Source of the DNA: Vibrio tubiashii
GTDB taxonomy: Bacteria; Pseudomonadota; Gammaproteobacteria; Enterobacterales; Vibrionaceae
DNA length: 64,000 nt
Reading direction: 5' to 3'
Assembly: GCA_000775715.1 (NCBI GenBank)
Contig: JRWQ01000003.1
Span: 113,515-177,514, forward strand
Made by a program: the position numbers and the translations under genes. Under the pieces are notes generated by a model, which saw only the letters and a program-made list of their open reading frames with translations, was not told the DNA's origin and searched no databases. This document shows positions 9,823-21,425 of the stretch, one piece after another (positions within the stretch are counted from its first letter, which is position 1; each line of letters begins with the position of its first letter).

Positions 9823-10503
9823 ATGCCAGTAAATACAATTATGGGGTTATTTGCAAAGTCCCCTATTAAACCTTTGCAGCGCCACGTTGTGTGTGTAAAC
9901 GAATGTTGCTCACATCTAATCAATTTCTTTGAAGTAAGTTCAAAGGGCGATTGGGATAAAGCAGCCGAAATTCGTGCACAGATTTCTCACCTAGAGAAAG
10001 AAGCTGACGTGTTAAAGCGTGAAATTCGTCTAAAACTTCCTCGCGGTTTGTTTATGCCTGTAGATCGTAGCGACATGCTAGAACTACTGACTCAGCAAGA
10101 CAAACTAGCAAACCTTGCTAAAGACATTGCTGGTCGCGTATACGGCCGTCAATTGACTATCCCTGAATCTCTTCAAGAAAACTTTATTGCTTACGTTAAA
10201 CGTTGTTTAGATGCGGCTAACCAAGCGCAAAAAGTTATCAATGAGCTTGATGAGTTATTGGAAACTGGGTTCAAAGGCCGTGAAGTAACACTCGTAGCTG
10301 AAATGATCCACCAACTGGATGTGATTGAGGACGACACAGATGCGATGCAGGTCCAACTGCGCCAAGATTTAATGGCGGTTGAAGCAGACCTAAATCCAAT
10401 TGATGTGATGTTCCTTTACAAAATTCTAGAGTGGGTAGGTGGTATTGCTGATCAGGCGCAGCGTGTTGGTGCGCGTCTCGAAGTAATGTTATCTCGCTCA
10501 TAA
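9823..10503 (+). CDS. DUF47 / TIGR00153 family PhoU-like protein
   Basis: This soluble helical protein of 226 residues begins MPVNTIMGLFAKSPIKPL, the conserved start of the TIGR00153 (DUF47) family. Members resemble PhoU and usually sit next to Pit-type phosphate transporters, as here (pit begins 131 nt downstream). A role as regulator of the transporter is inferred from that context. An alternative ATG lies two codons upstream at 9817; the family start favours 9823. Conserved acidic ExxxD/E patterns typical of PhoU metal sites are present (ERREADVLKR-type helices). No phosphatase or transport motif is visible. Confidence 0.88.
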   Translation: MPVNTIMGLFAKSPIKPLQRHVVCVNECCSHLINFFEVSSKGDWDKAAEIRAQISHLEKEADVLKREIRLKLPRGLFMPVDRSDMLELLTQQDKLANLAKDIAGRVYGRQLTIPESLQENFIAYVKRCLDAANQAQKVINELDELLETGFKGREVTLVAEMIHQLDVIEDDTDAMQVQLRQDLMAVEADLNPIDVMFLYKILEWVGGIADQAQRVGARLEVMLSRS

Positions 10504-10546
10504 AATAAGTTAACCAAATAACGAAGAGCATCAAACTAGTTCACAC

Positions 10547-10587
10547 CCCTTATAAGCGATAAATACTGACACGCTTAAGGGGCTTTT
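10547..10587 (+). terminator. Terminator-like hairpin between the DUF47 gene and pit
   Basis: CCCCTTATAAGCG and CGCTTAAGGGG pair imperfectly (a two-base bulge) and are followed by CTTTTT. It sits 40 nt beyond the DUF47 stop and 50 nt before the pit start, so it may attenuate readthrough into pit. Confidence 0.55.
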
Positions 10588-10634
10588 TCGTGCTTAAATT
10601 TTGCTCCGCTTGTTATCAACAACTAGGTATTACG

Positions 10635-11894
10635 ATGGATATCCTTGCGAACTACGGCACTGTCCTGATTATTATTGCAGCCGCTTTCGGTTTTCTGATG
10701 GCTATTGGTATTGGCGCGAACGATGTAGCCAATGCGATGGGAACATCAGTAGGTTCAAAAGCTCTTACGGTTAAACAAGCAATCATCATTGCGATGATCT
10801 TTGAGTTTGCCGGTGCATATTTAGCAGGTGGTGAAGTAACCGACACTATCCGTAAAGGCGTAATTGAAACGTCCCTATTTGCTCACCAACCAGACGTACT
10901 AGTGTACGGTATGATGTCTGCGCTTCTTGCTGCAGGTACATGGCTACTACTCGCTTCCTACATGGGTTGGCCTGTCTCTACAACACACTCAATTATCGGT
11001 GCGATCATCGGTTTTGCATGTGTTTCTGTCGGCACAGAAGCCGTGGACTGGGGCTCAGTACAAGGTATCGTTGGTAGCTGGATTATTACTCCGGTGATCT
11101 CAGGCTTCTTTGCCTACGTGATTTTCGTTAGTGCACAGCGACTGATTTTTGATACCGAGAAACCGCTATTTAACGCAAAACGTTTTGTTCCTGTATACAT
11201 GTTTATCACCACTATGGTTATCGCTCTGGTCACCATCAAGAAAGGTCTTAAGCACGTAGGTCTTCACCTATCAAACGGCGAAGCTTGGGCATGGGCAGCA
11301 GCTGTATCAACAGTCATAATGATTGGCGGCTACATGTACATCCAGAAGAAATTCGCTAGCCGCGAAGATGACCACGGTTTTGCAGGTGTTGAAGGTATCT
11401 TCAGTGTGCTAATGGTAATCACCGCGTGTGCAATGGCATTTGCTCACGGCTCAAATGACGTAGCGAACGCGATTGGTCCACTGTCAGCGGTGGTATCAAC
11501 CGTTGAACACATGGGTGAGATTACAGGTAAAAGCACCATCGCATGGTGGATTCTACCTCTAGGTGGTTTCGGTATCGTGGTTGGTCTTGCGACGCTTGGC
11601 CATAAAGTAATGGCTACCGTAGGTACAGGTATTACAGAGTTAACTCCTAGCCGTGGTTTTGCTGCTCAGCTCGCAACAGCTTGTACTGTTGTACTAGCGT
11701 CGGGAACTGGCCTTCCTATTTCAACCACTCAGACGTTAGTTGGTGCGGTACTAGGTGTGGGTTTTGCACGCGGTATTGCTGCTCTTAACCTAGGTGTTGT
11801 ACGTAACATTGTTGCTTCTTGGATTGTTACTCTGCCGGCAGGTGCTTTACTTGCCGTAGTATTCTTCTACGCAATTCAAGCTATGTTTGTGTAA
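10635..11894 (+). CDS. pit: Pit-family inorganic phosphate transporter
   Basis: This low-affinity phosphate permease lies in the inner membrane. About ten hydrophobic helices are visible. The two inverted PHO4 signature repeats are GIGANDVANAMGTSVGS near the N-terminus and AHGSNDVANAIGPLSAV in the second half; the GANDVAN/GSNDVAN cores are the substrate-binding elements. I place the start at ATG 10635 (MDILANYG, 419 residues), because the longer GTG start at 10590 lies on the T-run of the preceding hairpin. An AGGT site precedes the chosen ATG. It is probably cotranscribed, at least in part, with the upstream PhoU-like gene. Confidence 0.93.
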   Translation: MDILANYGTVLIIIAAAFGFLMAIGIGANDVANAMGTSVGSKALTVKQAIIIAMIFEFAGAYLAGGEVTDTIRKGVIETSLFAHQPDVLVYGMMSALLAAGTWLLLASYMGWPVSTTHSIIGAIIGFACVSVGTEAVDWGSVQGIVGSWIITPVISGFFAYVIFVSAQRLIFDTEKPLFNAKRFVPVYMFITTMVIALVTIKKGLKHVGLHLSNGEAWAWAAAVSTVIMIGGYMYIQKKFASREDDHGFAGVEGIFSVLMVITACAMAFAHGSNDVANAIGPLSAVVSTVEHMGEITGKSTIAWWILPLGGFGIVVGLATLGHKVMATVGTGITELTPSRGFAAQLATACTVVLASGTGLPISTTQTLVGAVLGVGFARGIAALNLGVVRNIVASWIVTLPAGALLAVVFFYAIQAMFV

Positions 11895-11949
11895 TCAATG
11901 AAGTCAGTGATTTGTTAAATCACTGTCATTATTGACTCAAAACCGCAGA

Positions 11950-11976
11950 AAGGGAGGCTAAGCCTCCCTTCTTTGT
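11950..11976 (+). terminator. Intrinsic terminator of pit
   Basis: AAGGGAGGC (11950-11958) pairs with GCCTCCCTT (11962-11970) around a TAA loop, followed by a T-rich run. Confidence 0.85.
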
Positions 11977-12068
11977 TGCAGTCAACCTAGAAACTACTTA
12001 CTATTTGGCGTTAGCAAAGAAATAGAAAATGGGTTTGCAGACCCTCTTAGACTGTTAAAGGATTTACC

Positions 12069-12680
12069 GTGAAAAAACTGGTTTGCTTCGTTTTAGCATC
12101 AATGCTTGCTGTTCCAGCAGCGTTGGCTCAAGACCGTTATATCTCTGATAAACTATTCACTTACATGCATTCTGGCCCAAGCAATGAATTCCGTATCATC
12201 GGTAGTGTTGACGCAGGTGATAAAGTAAAACTCATCTCGGCTAATCGCGACACTGGATATACTCAAGTTCAAGATAGTAAAGGTCGTAAAGGTTGGGTTG
12301 AAAGCCGTTTCGTAACCAAGCAAGAAAGTATGGCGCTTCGCCTCCCTAGGCTTGAGAAAGAGCTTGCGGATGTAAAAGAGAAGCTAGCGAATGCACGTTC
12401 AAACGCAGACCAAGAGAAAGCGGGCCTCATTGACTCACTAGAGACTCGTAACACGCAAATCAGCGAACTAGAACAGGGTTACAGCGATATGAGCAAGCAG
12501 CTATCAGCTTCTCAAGAAGAAGTTCGTAAGCTGCGCGCTAAGCTCGACACACAGAAAGATGACCTGCTGCTTAAATACTTTATGTACGGTGGTGGTGTTG
12601 CGGGCATTGGCTTACTATTTGGCTTGATACTGCCTCATATCGTTCCACGCAGAAAGCGTTCACCTAATGGTTGGGCATAA
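12069..12680 (+). CDS. ygiM: TIGR04211 SH3-domain membrane protein (YgiM homologue)
   Basis: It starts with GTG behind AAGGA. A cleavable signal peptide (about 1-20, ending AALAQ) leads into a bacterial SH3 domain (about 22-88, with the GWVESRFV end). Next is a long E/K/Q/L coiled coil (about 90-165) and one transmembrane helix near the C-terminus (about 171-190, YGGGVAGIGLLFGLILP), with a basic cytosolic tail. So most of the protein is periplasmic and anchored at its C-terminus. It is the counterpart of E. coli YgiM, which lies beside cca; here gspA and gspB lie between. The function is not established; SH3b domains often bind cell-wall peptides. Confidence 0.88.
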   Translation: MKKLVCFVLASMLAVPAALAQDRYISDKLFTYMHSGPSNEFRIIGSVDAGDKVKLISANRDTGYTQVQDSKGRKGWVESRFVTKQESMALRLPRLEKELADVKEKLANARSNADQEKAGLIDSLETRNTQISELEQGYSDMSKQLSASQEEVRKLRAKLDTQKDDLLLKYFMYGGGVAGIGLLFGLILPHIVPRRKRSPNGWA

Positions 12681-12696
12681 GCCAAATCATTAGGTA

Positions 12697-12727
12697 GCAA
12701 AAAGGCCACGATTGTGGCCTTTTTTGA
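12697..12727. terminator. Terminator between ygiM and gspB
   Basis: AAAGGCCAC and GTGGCCTTT form a perfect stem with a GATT loop and T-runs on both sides, between convergent genes; it can act in both directions. Confidence 0.85.
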
Positions 12728-12752
12728 TCGCTATAGCTTTTTCAGACTGAGA

Positions 12753-13523
12753 TTATCCCTTCCAGTCATAGAGAGCAGGCACCCGTATCAGCTCTCTTCT
12801 AAAGCGGATCAAACAGGACTGCGGCTCAATCGCCACCAGTTCAATATCACTGTTGACCCAGTCCCCTTGTTTGTATTCCACACCGTTGATCTTCACCCAG
12901 CGCTTATTTGCTTTACTTGAATAGACATGAGTCTGAAAATTCATTGCAGGCAGTTTGCCATACCAACGTTCTGCTTGGTGAGACAAATTAGATGCCTGCT
13001 CGTTGCGCTGTGATTGCACTTGCTCTGTTTCGCTATTTAACGCCGACTCAAAGCGTTGTGCTAATTCAGGAGAGAGTTGCGACAAATCCAGCCCAGCAAG
13101 TAAGTCATCACTACTGCTTACGGCACCACCCTGATGACTGCTAGCAGGAGGCGCAACGAGTGTTTTAACCTCTTGCTCTGCTTGAATTAACCCATCACTA
13201 CTATCACTACTTTGATGATTTCGATAGGTGGTTTCCAGCGGGCCTAGGTCAGGCGCTTGCACTACTTGAAACTCAAAAGGGACTTCAACAATTACCGACT
13301 GAGCAACATTCTCCACTAACCATTTCTGCTTTTCGATTTGATAGGTTTGGTAACAGACTGATCCAGTTACCAACAAAGGTGGGAGTATCGCAAGCGCGAT
13401 TCTAATCGTTAGGTTCGACCTAGACTTTTGCACTGACGCTAAGTAACCAGGCTGCTGGTACAGATGACCAGATGTTTGATGGCTTCGCTCTGAGCTTTCC
13501 AAGGCTTGCATAACTTTAGACAT
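12753..13523 (-). CDS. gspB: GspB, type II secretion assembly factor
   Basis: GspB works with GspA to place the secretin GspD in the outer membrane through the peptidoglycan. The 256-residue protein has a short cytosolic N-terminus, one transmembrane helix (about 41-60, IRIALAILPPLLVTGSVCY), a low-complexity periplasmic linker and a C-terminal GspB domain (VKINGVEYKQGDWV ... CLIRFRRELIRVPAL). Its ATG overlaps the gspA stop by 8 nt (ATGTCTAA), so the two are translationally coupled. The gsp structural operon is not in this window, as is usual in vibrios and Aeromonas (ExeAB). Confidence 0.93.
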   Translation of the reverse strand: MSKVMQALESSERSHQTSGHLYQQPGYLASVQKSRSNLTIRIALAILPPLLVTGSVCYQTYQIEKQKWLVENVAQSVIVEVPFEFQVVQAPDLGPLETTYRNHQSSDSSDGLIQAEQEVKTLVAPPASSHQGGAVSSSDDLLAGLDLSQLSPELAQRFESALNSETEQVQSQRNEQASNLSHQAERWYGKLPAMNFQTHVYSSKANKRWVKINGVEYKQGDWVNSDIELVAIEPQSCLIRFRRELIRVPALYDWKG

Positions 13524-15138
13524 TTTCGCTCACCTCTTGAGACATTAATCTTGGCGCTTGTTGTTGAGACAATTTCTCCAGTAGCTTAAGAGTTCTCTGA
13601 CCGGCGATACCATCAACAGTGAGTCCTTGCCAACGCTGGAACAGCTCCACCTTGCGCTTTATTCGCTCATCAAATAGCCTACTACCCGACGGTTTTTCAC
13701 CTAACACCTGCGACAGGTGCTGATCTAAAACTGCAATCGCCTGCCCTTCCATTCCTGGTTTTAAGGTCTTTTGCCAGTAGCTTTGCCATATCTCGCGATA
13801 CTCACCTTGCCAGACAGTACTCAACCACTTGCGGTCGAACTCAAGCATCTGATCACCCAGCAACAGTTGCACCTGACTCTGTATGACTTTGTACAATACT
13901 GCATAACGAAGTTGCCCATCGATATTAAGTGTTAGAACGACTGGAACATTGGATTCTAAAACTTGTTCTAAAGAGCCGTTAGCTAATGTGCAACGAAAAA
14001 GGTCATCTCCACTGTCCAAGCACATTTGATCCAATACCGAAGCGCGGTAGCCCCAAACTTTATAGAGTGTGGCAATCGCAGCTTCCTGGTCACTGGCTTG
14101 ATTTAGTAACTGCTTCAAAGCTTGAGGGAAAACTTGCTTCTGCTGTTCAATAGCCTCAACAACAGGGTACTGCTGATGTAAGTAAGTGTTCACATAGGGT
14201 ATAAGCACATTTGGGGTATAGTAGTAAGCGGCTACGGACAGCACTCCGCCCACCAAGCTTGCCATTAACACTGGGGAGAGACGAAACGAATTGGTAGACG
14301 ATTGCTGTGGTGAATATTGAACCGAGGCAGTTTGGAAACGCATCACATCATCACAAGCAGCTTCCACTGTCGAACGACTAGGTTGACGCTCTCCGATACT
14401 GTACGCTTGCTTTAGGCTAGCATCACACACAAGGTTAATCAGGCGTGGAATCCCCTGCGTTTGACGAGCGATATATTTAATGGATTGCCCGTTAAACAAT
14501 TCAGGAGAGCCTCCAGCCAAAGCCAGTCGAAACTTTATGTAGTCGCGAGTTTCATCTTGATTTAGAGGCAGTAGGTGATAGCGGCCAGTGATTCGTTGAG
14601 CCAGTTGCCTTAACTGCGGCATCTGCAACTTTTGCTGTAATTCTGGCTGACCAATCAGCAGTACTTTCAATAACTTTTTGCTGTCAGTTTCTAAGTTGGT
14701 AAGCAGACGCAGTTGCTCAAGCACATCAGCCGACAAGTGTTGAGCTTCATCGATAACCAATAGGGTTTGTACACCGTTGGCATGATTATCTAATAGGAAC
14801 TGATGAATAAGTTGGTTGAGTTGCTTAAGAGAAGAGTTTTCCTCATAGAGGATACCGAATTCATCACATATCGCTTCAAGCAACTCTATATTTGAGAAGG
14901 TCGGATTTAAAATCAACCCAGCGCGGGTGTTGTCTGCGAGAGTTTTTAATATCGATTTTGCAATAGTCGTTTTGCCCGTTCCAACTTCGCCAGTCAGCAT
15001 AGCAAAACCACCACCCTCACCCAGTCCAGCTTGGATTTGGAACAGTGCCTCTTTATGGCGCCGACTTTGAAACAAGAAACGAGAGTTAGGCACAATGGAA
15101 AACGGTAACTCTGTCAGAGCAAAATGTTGTTGATACAT
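13516..15138 (-). CDS. gspA: GspA, ATPase of the type II secretion assembly system
   Basis: This inner-membrane ATPase partners GspB in secretin assembly. The N-terminal cytosolic AAA domain has Walker A GEVGTGKTT at 50-58 and Walker B LLVIDEAQ near 130. A transmembrane helix lies near 280-300 (SPVLMASLVGGVLSVAAYYY). The periplasmic half ends in a peptidoglycan-binding domain (about 475-520, RWQGLTVDGIAGQRTL). I chose ATG 15138 (540 residues, MYQQHFALTELPFS) because ExeA-type proteins start there and AGAGAAGAG precedes it; the longer frame to 15213 is unlikely. The gene is divergent from cca, with 88 nt between the start codons. Confidence 0.93.
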   Translation of the reverse strand: MYQQHFALTELPFSIVPNSRFLFQSRRHKEALFQIQAGLGEGGGFAMLTGEVGTGKTTIAKSILKTLADNTRAGLILNPTFSNIELLEAICDEFGILYEENSSLKQLNQLIHQFLLDNHANGVQTLLVIDEAQHLSADVLEQLRLLTNLETDSKKLLKVLLIGQPELQQKLQMPQLRQLAQRITGRYHLLPLNQDETRDYIKFRLALAGGSPELFNGQSIKYIARQTQGIPRLINLVCDASLKQAYSIGERQPSRSTVEAACDDVMRFQTASVQYSPQQSSTNSFRLSPVLMASLVGGVLSVAAYYYTPNVLIPYVNTYLHQQYPVVEAIEQQKQVFPQALKQLLNQASDQEAAIATLYKVWGYRASVLDQMCLDSGDDLFRCTLANGSLEQVLESNVPVVLTLNIDGQLRYAVLYKVIQSQVQLLLGDQMLEFDRKWLSTVWQGEYREIWQSYWQKTLKPGMEGQAIAVLDQHLSQVLGEKPSGSRLFDERIKRKVELFQRWQGLTVDGIAGQRTLKLLEKLSQQQAPRLMSQEVSENV

Positions 15139-15226
15139 GACTCTCTTCTCTAGGAATTCAGTGCTAAGAAAAGTACCATTGCTAGCACAATTAGCCAATG
15201 CCAAACTAACCAAAAGGGAGAGCTAA

Positions 15227-16441
15227 GTGCAAAGATACCTCGTCGGCGGCGCAGTTCGCGATCAACTGCTGAATATTGTAGTCTACGATAGAGATTGGGT
15301 CGTAGTTGGCTCGACGCCTGAAGAGTTACTAAGCAAAGGCTATACAGCGGTAGGCAAAGACTTCCCTGTTTTTCTCCACCCAGTGAGCAAAGAAGAGCAC
15401 GCCTTAGCCAGAACCGAGCGAAAGACGGGCTCGGGTTACACAGGCTTCGAGTGCTATTTTGCTGCGGATGTCACTCTAGAAGAGGATCTGCTCAGACGTG
15501 ATCTAACCATTAATGCCATGGCGCAAGATCCAGAGGGCAATATCGTCGATCCATTCAACGGCCAACGCGATCTTAAAGATCGGATCTTGCGTCATGTCTC
15601 AGACGCTTTTACCGAAGATCCCTTGCGTGTGCTGCGCGTCGCTCGCTTTGCTGCCAAGCTCCATCATTTAGGCTTTAATGTTGCAGATGAAACTATTGAG
15701 TTGATGCGTGAAATAGCTCAATCAGGCGAACTCGAACACCTAACTGCAGAACGAGTTTGGCAAGAGTGGCAAAAATCGCTGGCGACTCATGATCCGCAAA
15801 TTTTTATTTCGGTATTGCAGCAATGTGATGCTTTAAAGGTTGTGCTACCTGAACTAGATGCGCTGTTTGGCGTTCCTCAACCCGAAAAATGGCATCCTGA
15901 AATTGATACGGGCGTTCACACATTAATGGTCGCCAAACAAGCCGCACTGCTGAGTCATTCATTACCAGTCCGATTTGCCTCCCAAGTCCATGACTTGGGC
16001 AAAGGTATTACGCCTGAATCAGAATGGCCGAGCCATAAAATGCACTGTCATACCGGGTTAAAAATCATTAAGGCCTTATGTGAGCGAGTGCGCGTCCCCA
16101 ATGAGTTTAAAGAGTTGGCACTGTTAGTCTGCGAACAGCACTCTAATATCCATCGTGCTGCCGAGCTACGCCCAGAAACCAAGCTCAAAGTGCTAAACAA
16201 GTTTGATGTTTGGCGCAAGCCAGAACGCTTACAAGACATATTGCTGTGCTGCATGGCTGATAGCCGGGGACGTACTGGGTTTGAAGATATCGACTACCCG
16301 CAAAAGGCGATCTTTGAGCAAGCCTACCAGGCAGCACTTTCAGTCAATGTTCAAGACATAATAAAAGATGGCTTCAAAGGCGCTGATATTCGCACAGAGA
16401 TGGAGAAGCGCAGGGTAGCTGCGATCAAGATGAATGATTGA
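15227..16441 (+). CDS. cca: Multifunctional CCA-adding tRNA nucleotidyltransferase
   Basis: The enzyme adds and repairs the 3' CCA end of tRNA. The 404-residue product has the class II nucleotidyltransferase head (YLVGGAVRD at 4-12; metal ligands in DRDWVVVG), the neck and body, and a C-terminal HD domain (QVHDLGKG; phosphohydrolase activity as in E. coli Cca). The start is GTG with a GGGAG Shine-Dalgarno eight bases upstream. No clear intrinsic terminator follows; the next 660 nt are gene-free and full of repeats. Confidence 0.96.
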   Translation: MQRYLVGGAVRDQLLNIVVYDRDWVVVGSTPEELLSKGYTAVGKDFPVFLHPVSKEEHALARTERKTGSGYTGFECYFAADVTLEEDLLRRDLTINAMAQDPEGNIVDPFNGQRDLKDRILRHVSDAFTEDPLRVLRVARFAAKLHHLGFNVADETIELMREIAQSGELEHLTAERVWQEWQKSLATHDPQIFISVLQQCDALKVVLPELDALFGVPQPEKWHPEIDTGVHTLMVAKQAALLSHSLPVRFASQVHDLGKGITPESEWPSHKMHCHTGLKIIKALCERVRVPNEFKELALLVCEQHSNIHRAAELRPETKLKVLNKFDVWRKPERLQDILLCCMADSRGRTGFEDIDYPQKAIFEQAYQAALSVNVQDIIKDGFKGADIRTEMEKRRVAAIKMND

Positions 16442-16447
16442 AGAAAT

Positions 16448-16539
16448 GATATTTCCTACGCAAAACATTTGTAATCTGAAGTGCAGAGTTCCAATCTACG
16501 CCGTGCTCTAGTCCCACAATTTGGTTTTGCTACGGAAAT
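16448..16539. repeat. Short terminal-inverted-repeat element, copy 1
   Basis: About 90 bp are bounded by ATTTCCTACGCAAAAC on the left and GTTTTGCTACGGAAAT on the right. Its reverse complement resembles the element at 21237-21330 in its ends, its length and an internal CTCTGCACTTxCAG block. It has no coding capacity, so it would be a MITE-like non-autonomous element or a folded RNA unit. Confidence 0.5.
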
Positions 16540-16627
16540 ACCACACCTTCACGCACAAACAGCAAAGGAGTGACTTTTTTGGAGCAAAATCCAATCTATT
16601 CCCCCGAAAGTACTTAACTCATGGAAA

Positions 16628-16690
16628 CAAGCCTACGTCATCCTCAAGAATGAGGAACGAATGAACTGAGGTTCTCTTTAAGCGATACCC
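16628..16690. repeat. Possible REP-like palindromic repeat
   Basis: CGTCATCCTCAAGAATGAGG followed by AACGAATGAACTGAGG holds a TCCTCA/TGAGGA inverted repeat. I recognise similar CGTCATCCTC words as recurrent intergenic repeats in vibrios, but only one copy is seen here. Confidence 0.3.
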
Positions 16691-16739
16691 ATTTAATGAC
16701 TCCATACTCGCTTATGCTTCGCTCTAAGGAATTACAGAT

Positions 16740-16766
16740 ATAAAAATGCCCCACATAAGCGAGGCA
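16740..16766 (-). terminator. Second eno-type terminator (relic or backup)
   Basis: ATGCCCCACATAAGCGAGGCAT is a diverged copy of the eno terminator at 17046-17075. On the minus-strand RNA the two changes leave G-U wobbles, so the hairpin still forms, and it is followed by CATTTTTATA. Confidence 0.6.
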
Positions 16767-16794
16767 TACAAAAGCGTTAGCGCATAATTCTAAC

Positions 16795-16905
16795 TAGTTG
16801 GTGCTGTAGCAAGGCAACAAAGAAGATTCAGCTATGGAGCATAGTTTCCTATGTGACTTAGTGAATCTTCTGCAGTTAACGCAGCTACAGTGCCAAATAG
16901 GACGA
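16795..16905. repeat. ERIC-like intergenic repeat, copy A
   Basis: The ends TTGGTGCTGTAGC and GCTACAGTGCCAA are inverted repeats, with a nested AGAAGATTCA/TGAATCTTCT pair and the core AGCATAGTTTCCTATGTGACT. Layout and words (GGCAACAA ... ATGTGACT ... GCAGTTAACGCA) follow the enterobacterial ERIC unit. It interrupts the duplicated eno 3' region. Confidence 0.65.
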
Positions 16906-17027
16906 ATTATTGACCTTTAACTTCTTTAAGACCATTGAAAGGAGCTTTAGCGCCTAGAGCTTCTTCGATACGGATTAGCTGGTTGCTTTCTTTTAGGTAT
17001 AGCAGCAACACGGTCAGAACGGCTCAT
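16904..17027 (-). pseudogene. Duplicated fragment of the eno 3' end
   Basis: From GAATTATTGACC to GGCTCAT this repeats the true eno C-terminal coding end (17104-17214). About 80 bp match with very few changes, then about 8 bp are replaced by about 21 unrelated bases, then CAACACGGTCAGAACGGCTCAT resumes. It has no start and only about 40 codons of enolase, so it is not functional as a gene. Confidence 0.85.
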
Positions 17028-17045
17028 TGTTCTTAGAGCCAAAAT

Positions 17046-17076
17046 GCAAAATGCCCCGCATAAGCGGGGCATTCAT
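17046..17076 (-). terminator. Intrinsic terminator of eno
   Basis: AATGCCCCGC (17050-17059) pairs with GCGGGGCATT (17064-17073) around ATAA. On the minus strand the stem is followed by a T-rich run. It lies about 30 nt past the eno stop. Confidence 0.85.
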
Positions 17077-17106
17077 TAAAGCTTTAAGCTAATAATTCAG
17101 AATGAA

Positions 17107-20208
<3,102 letters not shown>

Positions 20209-20320
20209 CGTGAAATCTATCACACTGCAATTTTTTATTTTTTGCTTCAAATCAAACTGCATGAACAGAATAAACTCAAACAAAACATAGTTGAGTCAAT
20301 CTTGTCCCATTTCGCTGTAT

Positions 20321-21127
20321 CTACTTTTCAGACTGGTTCTCTTCACGCTTTATCTGGTTCCAATGCTCATCCAACTCTTGCAATGAACAGTGTTGTAACT
20401 GTTTATTTTGCCGTGCAACCCTTCTCTCAACAGCTTGAAAACGGCGTACAAACTTTAAGTTGGCTTTGCTTAAAGCGGCTTCTGGATTAACCTGCACATG
20501 CCGGGCCAAGTTCACCGTTGCAAACAGTAAATCCCCCAGCTCCATCTCCAGATTTTCTTGATTGACATCGACTTGAAGCGCTTCATCCATGACTTCATCT
20601 ATCTCTTCATGAACTTTGTCAGCAACAGGTCCTAATGAGTCCCAATCAAAACCAAATTTTGCGCACTTTTTCTGAATCTTTGTAGCACGCGATAAGGCTG
20701 GCAGAGAGTTTGGTATTGAGTCTAGAATACTTTGCTCAGTTTTGCCTACTTGGGCTTTTTCTTTTGCTTTTTCCGCCTCCCAGTTAGCATTGATTTGCTC
20801 GTCAGATTCAAACTCAACATCAGAAAAAACATGAGGATGGCGACGAGTCAGCTTTTCATTGACCGTTTCAACCACTTCAGAAAAGTCAAACAGCTGCTGC
20901 TCTTTAGCGAGTTGACTGTAAAAAATAACTTGGAATAACAGATCACCGAGTTCTTCTTTCAGGTTTGGCCAATCTCGATTATGAATCGCATCAACTACTT
21001 CATAGGTCTCTTCTATGGTATGAGGAACAATGGTGTCAAAGCTCTGCTTCCGATCCCATGGGCAACCATTTTCTGGGTCACGAAGCTGCGCCATAATCTG
21101 TTCTAACTGCTCAATTGGATGGCTCAT
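20321..21127 (-). CDS. mazG: Nucleoside triphosphate pyrophosphohydrolase MazG
   Basis: MazG hydrolyses NTPs and dNTPs to monophosphates and in E. coli lowers ppGpp. The 268 residues contain two MazG repeats, each with the EExxE/D metal-binding pattern: [13 protein letters not shown] near 57 and the C-terminal [16 protein letters not shown]. It lies downstream of relA on the same strand (relA-mazG order conserved), but the roughly 300-bp gap holds an ERIC-like repeat with a nested element. AGGAAG supports the ATG. Confidence 0.95.
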   Translation of the reverse strand: MSHPIEQLEQIMAQLRDPENGCPWDRKQSFDTIVPHTIEETYEVVDAIHNRDWPNLKEELGDLLFQVIFYSQLAKEQQLFDFSEVVETVNEKLTRRHPHVFSDVEFESDEQINANWEAEKAKEKAQVGKTEQSILDSIPNSLPALSRATKIQKKCAKFGFDWDSLGPVADKVHEEIDEVMDEALQVDVNQENLEMELGDLLFATVNLARHVQVNPEAALSKANLKFVRRFQAVERRVARQNKQLQHCSLQELDEHWNQIKREENQSEK

Positions 21128-21208
21128 ATTCCTTCTTCCTTTAAACCTTTTTATCTAAAGAACTTTCATTCAAATAAAAAGGTGAGCAGCCAAAACCACT
21201 CACCCTTT

Positions 21209-21420
21209 CTAGTTGCTAGACTCAGCAAAGCAATGACGTTTCCTATGCAAAATATCAGTAAATTTAGCAACAGTTGTAATAACTAGCTCTGCACTTTCAG
21301 CGAAGACGGTCGATTTTGCTATGGAAACGCCAACCCCTATGCTCACTAACCAAGTCGCTTGGTCTATAAGATTGAGCGATATAAGTGCAGCTAACGCAGC
21401 TAAAAAGCCAAATACGACGT
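21209..21420. repeat. ERIC-like intergenic repeat, copy E, interrupted
   Basis: The left arm (about 21209-21236, CAGCAAAGCAA) and right arm (about 21331-21420, with AGTGCAGCTAACGCAGCT and GCCAAATACGACG) look like the two halves of an ERIC-like unit. They are split by a terminal-inverted-repeat element at 21237-21330. This copy is more decayed than the others. Confidence 0.5.
21237..21330. repeat. Short terminal-inverted-repeat element, copy 2 (nested)
   Basis: The ends CGTTTCCTATGCAAAAT and ATTTTGCTATGGAAACG are near-perfect inverted repeats. It resembles the reverse complement of the element at 16448-16539. Its position inside an ERIC-like repeat argues that it moved in later. No ORF is present. 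Confidence 0.55.
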
Positions 21421-21425
21421 AAAAA

